From Daejeonella lutea (GTDB lineage: Bacteria; Bacteroidota; Bacteroidia; Sphingobacteriales; Sphingobacteriaceae), in assembly GCF_900168015.1 (NCBI RefSeq), contig NZ_FUYR01000001.1, forward strand, positions 1,362,943 to 1,426,942: 64,000 nucleotides of DNA, given 5' to 3'. This document shows, piece by piece, positions 61,051 to 64,000 of the stretch; the first letter of the stretch is position 1, and the number at the start of each line of letters is the position of its first letter. Below the pieces are notes generated by a model. The model saw only the letters and a program-made list of their open reading frames with translations, did no database searches and had not been told where the DNA came from. Position numbers and translations under genes: made by a program.

Positions 61051-61651
61051 ACCAATTTTTGTCACCGGCATTGGTACCGGAGTTGGAAAAACTATTATTT
61101 CTGCCATTTTAGTGGAGAATCTAAAGGCCGACTATTGGAAACCGATCCAGTCCGGTGATCTCGATAATACCGACACCGATCGCGTGAGGAGCCTTGTCGC
61201 TAATAACAATAGCATCTTTCATCCTGAGATATATCGGCTAACACAGCCTTTCTCACCCCATAAATCTGCAGCAATAGATAATATAGTGATCGATTTAAAT
61301 TCTATAACACTTCCTGTTACTGAAAACCGGCTAATAATAGAAGGTGCGGGTGGCTTAATGGTCCCATTAAATGATAATGATCTGATGATCGACCTAATCG
61401 AGAAATTTGATGCAGAGGTCGTGCTTGTCTCTCAAAATTATCTGGGAAGTATAAATCACACCCTAATGTCTGCTGAGATCTTAGAACACCGTGGAATTAA
61501 ATTAAATAAGTTGATTGTTTCTGGTGTACCAAACGAAAGTTCCGAGGCGATAATTTCCAAGCATACAAAACAAAACTTAATCCACATACCCCATGTTGCC
61601 GAGATGAATACAGCAGCTATTCAAGACTTTGCTTCTACATTAATATTTTAA
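61040..61651 (+). CDS. bioD: dethiobiotin synthetase
   Basis: A 203-residue ATP-dependent carboligase. P-loop GIGTGVGKT at 10-18, then KADYWKPIQSGDLDNTDTDR (substrate Lys region), LTQPFSPHKSAAID, and IIEGAGGLMVPLNDNDLMID. It closes the ureido ring to make dethiobiotin. It overlaps bioF by 11 bases and is followed by a strong terminator. A slightly short member of the family, but all motifs are present. Confidence 0.93.
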   Translation: MKHKPIFVTGIGTGVGKTIISAILVENLKADYWKPIQSGDLDNTDTDRVRSLVANNNSIFHPEIYRLTQPFSPHKSAAIDNIVIDLNSITLPVTENRLIIEGAGGLMVPLNDNDLMIDLIEKFDAEVVLVSQNYLGSINHTLMSAEILEHRGIKLNKLIVSGVPNESSEAIISKHTKQNLIHIPHVAEMNTAAIQDFASTLIF

Positions 61652-61677
61652 AAACGTTGCCGTAATCTCTATAAACA

Positions 61678-61708
61678 AAAAAAGTCCCGCATATTGCGGG
61701 ACTTTTTT
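61678..61708. terminator. strong bidirectional terminator between bioD and susD
   Basis: AAAAAAGTCCCGC (61678-61690), loop ATATT, GCGGGACTTTTTT (61696-61708). Both strands carry A/T tracts, so it can end transcription of both convergent genes. Confidence 0.92.
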
Positions 61709-61725
61709 GTTTATAACCTAATGAC

Positions 61726-63117
61726 TTAAAATCCTGGATTAGGAACTAAGCTTGGGTTCTGATCAATTTCACGTTGTGGAATTGGCAGGATTGTCTTAGG
61801 AGCTCCAAAGGCTGCCGCAGCAACACCTGGTCTAAGATTTTGCTTGTATCTAAGCATATCCATTCTTCTGAAACCTTCAAAAGCAAGCTCTTTTCTTCTT
61901 TCAAGAAGAACTGCGTCAATTGTTGCTTGTTTTGTCAACGGAGCAACTGGAAGCAAACCAGCACGGTTTCTGAAGTAGTTCACAATAGTGATGGCTTCAG
62001 CACTTGGAGTAGCACTTGATTGTGCTAATGCCTCTGCTAAAGTCAGGTAAACTTCAGTGATACGGATAACTGGTGAGTTATCAGCATTGGTAACCGCATC
62101 CGGAAACTTAGTTGTAAAAGTTTTAGATAAACCATCAGCAGCGGTACCCGTTCTCTTCAAAGCAAAACGCTTGTCAGCTGGCTCTGCATTATAAGCAGCA
62201 GTCAGATTAACAGAGAAAGGAGCATCACCACGACCACCAACGGCTGTTGGGCTATAGTAAGCAGCCCAGCCACCTGAACCTGTCCGTCCGTTATCTGTTG
62301 CAGAGTTTTGGATTGTGAAAACATCTTCCGCAGTATTCTTATCCCAGAACGTATAATCAGTTGCACGAGCGTACGGACCAGCTATTGCAGCTCTTGCAGC
62401 AGTAATTGCACCAGCCCAATCTTCACGATAAAGGTTTAATCTCGCTAAAAGTGCGTTTGCAGCGCCTTTAGTTGCACGGCCAACACCATCAGGATGCGTG
62501 GCACCAAGCGCAGCTGCAGATTCTGTCAAATCCTTCTTGATTTGTGCATGAACATCATTCACTGTAGCTCTAGCCGGGTATGTAATATTCCCAGTAAAAT
62601 CTTCCAGAACCAATGGAACACCAAGATTTGTACCACCACTAACCTGGAAAGGCTGTGCAAACATATTAACCAACTGGAAGTATGCAAGGGCACGCATAAA
62701 TTTCGCTTCACCTAAGTAAAGATCTTTATCTGCCTGTGATAAACCTGGGACACCAGGAACCTTTGCAATAATTTTGTTTGCTCTGGTGATAACCTGATAG
62801 TGAACCTGCCATAATCCCGAAACATTAGAATTAGTTGAAATCGTTGAGAAAAGATAGATCTCGGTCAGTGTAGGGAATGAACCTACCCAATCCACGTTAT
62901 CACCCATGTACTCGTCGATAACAGCTGGAAGACTTCCTGAAAACTCAAGTGTCTGAGCTGTATTGTATAATCCTAACACCGCGCTTTTAGTGGTCGCAGC
63001 GTTATTGAAAATAACCTCTTCGGTCAAATCCTGCTCTGGTGTCAGCGCTAGCTTATCTTCACAAGAATTTAGTGAAAGCGTAAGCGCTGAGATTGCCAAT
63101 ATATATTTAATCTTCAT
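61726..63117 (-). CDS. SusD/RagB family nutrient-binding lipoprotein
   Basis: A 463-residue lipoprotein with Cys19 in LSLNSC. SusD features follow: the N-terminal helices (LTPEQDLTEEVIFNNAATTK), YLGEAKFMRALAYFQLVNMF with the family tetratricopeptide-like core, GRATKGAANALLARLNLY, and the C-terminal ERRKELAFEGFRRMDMLRYK ending FPIPQREIDQNP-like (ILPIPQREIDQNPSLVPNPG). SusD proteins form the lid of SusC and bind glycans or other nutrients on the cell surface. It is 11 bp downstream of the SusC gene in the same operon. The ligand is unknown. Confidence 0.95.
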   Translation of the reverse strand: MKIKYILAISALTLSLNSCEDKLALTPEQDLTEEVIFNNAATTKSAVLGLYNTAQTLEFSGSLPAVIDEYMGDNVDWVGSFPTLTEIYLFSTISTNSNVSGLWQVHYQVITRANKIIAKVPGVPGLSQADKDLYLGEAKFMRALAYFQLVNMFAQPFQVSGGTNLGVPLVLEDFTGNITYPARATVNDVHAQIKKDLTESAAALGATHPDGVGRATKGAANALLARLNLYREDWAGAITAARAAIAGPYARATDYTFWDKNTAEDVFTIQNSATDNGRTGSGGWAAYYSPTAVGGRGDAPFSVNLTAAYNAEPADKRFALKRTGTAADGLSKTFTTKFPDAVTNADNSPVIRITEVYLTLAEALAQSSATPSAEAITIVNYFRNRAGLLPVAPLTKQATIDAVLLERRKELAFEGFRRMDMLRYKQNLRPGVAAAAFGAPKTILPIPQREIDQNPSLVPNPGF

Positions 63118-63128
63118 TATTTCTTTTA

Positions 63129-64000
63129 TTAAAATCCTAAGTTAACACCGAATGTGAACGATTTAGATTGAGGTGCAGCGAAGAAAGACTCTCCCATTAC
63201 CAGGTTACTTGCTCCGTTAGCAGATACTTCCGGATCTGGTCCTCTGAAATCTTTAGCCGTTATGATAAATAGATTCTGACCCAAACCGTAGATCCTTGCT
63301 GACTTGATAACTTTGCTTTTAGCCAATAATGAGGCCGGCAGGTTATATCCTAAAGTCACAGCTTTAAGTCTGGCATATGATCCATCTTGCAATTGACTAG
63401 TAGACAATTGGTTAAAAGTAGTACGAGTAGGACTGTTCAAACGAGGTGCAAAAGCTTCCTGACCAGCTGTTTTCCAGTAATCAAGTAGATCTGTACTCTT
63501 GTTGTATGAACCAGTAGCGAAGTTCTCAGTAAAACGAAGACCATCGATCAGTACTTTACCTCCGTATGCGAAGTTAAAGAATGCACTTAAGTCAAAAGCT
63601 TTGTATCTGAAATTGTTAGTGAAACCACCCTGGAAATCAGGATTAGCATGACCAACAACAACCCGATCAGCAGCAGTTGGAGCTGTAGTAGCTGTACCGT
63701 CTTTCTTCAACCATTCAGCATCACCCGTTGCAGGGTTGATACCTTTGTAGCGGATCAGGTAGAAGCTATTTCTAGACTCACCAACAATCGCTCTCTGAGC
63801 CGTTGAGCCAGAAAGGAAGTTTCTTCCTTCAGGATCTTTATTCTCAGGTAATGACAATACAGTGTTCTTGTTGAAACCTACATTGAAGCTAGTGCTCCAA
63901 GAGAAGTTTGTTGTTTTAACGTTCTCGCTGCCGATAGTTAAATCAACACCTCTGTTACGCATTTCACCAACGTTCTGAGTTGCACTTGCGAAACCAGTTG
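63129..64000 (-). CDS. SusC/RagA family TonB-dependent receptor, C-terminal part
   Basis: The gene continues beyond the window edge; about 290 residues of the C-terminus are visible, including codons upstream of the internal ATG at 63962. The barrel strands are typical of SusC: TTNFSWSTSFNVGFNKNTVL, GDAEWLKKDGT, FRYKAFDLSAFFNFAYGGKV and the end LKAVTLGYNLPASLLAKSKV...GPDPEVSANG...FTFGVNLGF. It forms the outer-membrane channel with the SusD lipoprotein encoded 11 bp downstream. The substrate is not readable from this part. Confidence 0.94.
   Translation of the reverse strand, partial: TGFASATQNVGEMRNRGVDLTIGSENVKTTNFSWSTSFNVGFNKNTVLSLPENKDPEGRNFLSGSTAQRAIVGESRNSFYLIRYKGINPATGDAEWLKKDGTATTAPTAADRVVVGHANPDFQGGFTNNFRYKAFDLSAFFNFAYGGKVLIDGLRFTENFATGSYNKSTDLLDYWKTAGQEAFAPRLNSPTRTTFNQLSTSQLQDGSYARLKAVTLGYNLPASLLAKSKVIKSARIYGLGQNLFIITAKDFRGPDPEVSANGASNLVMGESFFAAPQSKSFTFGVNLGF

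Overview
The window looks like a chromosomal segment of a Bacteroidota bacterium, most likely Sphingobacteriales (Pedobacter/Mucilaginibacter type). Evidence: a SusC/SusD pair, three proteins with type B type-IX-secretion C-termini, a TonB receptor with an STN domain followed by a DUF4249 lipoprotein, a TAnnTTTG-type promoter at hipBA, and few visible Shine-Dalgarno sites. Species cannot be fixed from the sequence alone.

Layout. 0.3-5.4 kb: a small lipoprotein, two coupled outer-membrane barrel genes and a secreted alpha/beta hydrolase. 5.9-7.6 kb: a hipBA toxin-antitoxin operon with repeated operator-like sites. 8-11.4 kb: an orphan PAS histidine kinase and a ChaA-type exchanger. 11.7-18.2 kb: two divergent paralogous giant secreted proteins. 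18.3-30 kb: DUF2200, a Ser/Thr kinase, DinB, VOC, an ECF sigma factor with a membrane partner, tRNA-Lys(CTT), a second PAS kinase, DUF1206 and a MacB-like permease. 30-34 kb: a small membrane protein, a GNAT and a GH20 hexosaminidase. 34.3-43.4 kb: a five-gene minus-strand cell-envelope cluster. 43.5-51.6 kb: SRPBCC, a probable ether-lipid pair (fatty acid hydroxylase plus lysoplasmalogenase), FKBP, a queuosine-precursor transporter, methionine aminotransferase plus omega-amidase, a small GNAT and PPK2. 51.7-61.7 kb: PBP1A, a metallopeptidase/propeller/barrel protein, MsrB, a GIY-YIG relative, an XRE-S24 repressor, a Spy-like protein, and bioF-bioD. From 61.7 kb to the window end: SusD and a truncated SusC.

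The most unusual signal lies between the genes. The first half of the window is littered with arrays of degenerate 7-bp repeats (GAGGTCT, TATGAGG, GACAGTT, GAAAGTT, GTAATCA, AAGTATC, TTAATTC words). Many are parts of a composite element with fixed polarity: an optional leading module Z (CCATCCTTCG...GCTACGGCTGGC), the heptad array H, then either module X (TGGATTTCCGACAAG repeats plus a TTAACCGCAGAG unit) or module Y (GACTAAACGCTGTGAGAAA). Arrays often begin exactly at the stop codon of a gene, and in at least one gene they encode the last residues. From about 49 kb onward the intergenic regions are compact and lack these elements.

All calls are from reading the sequence; no database search was run.
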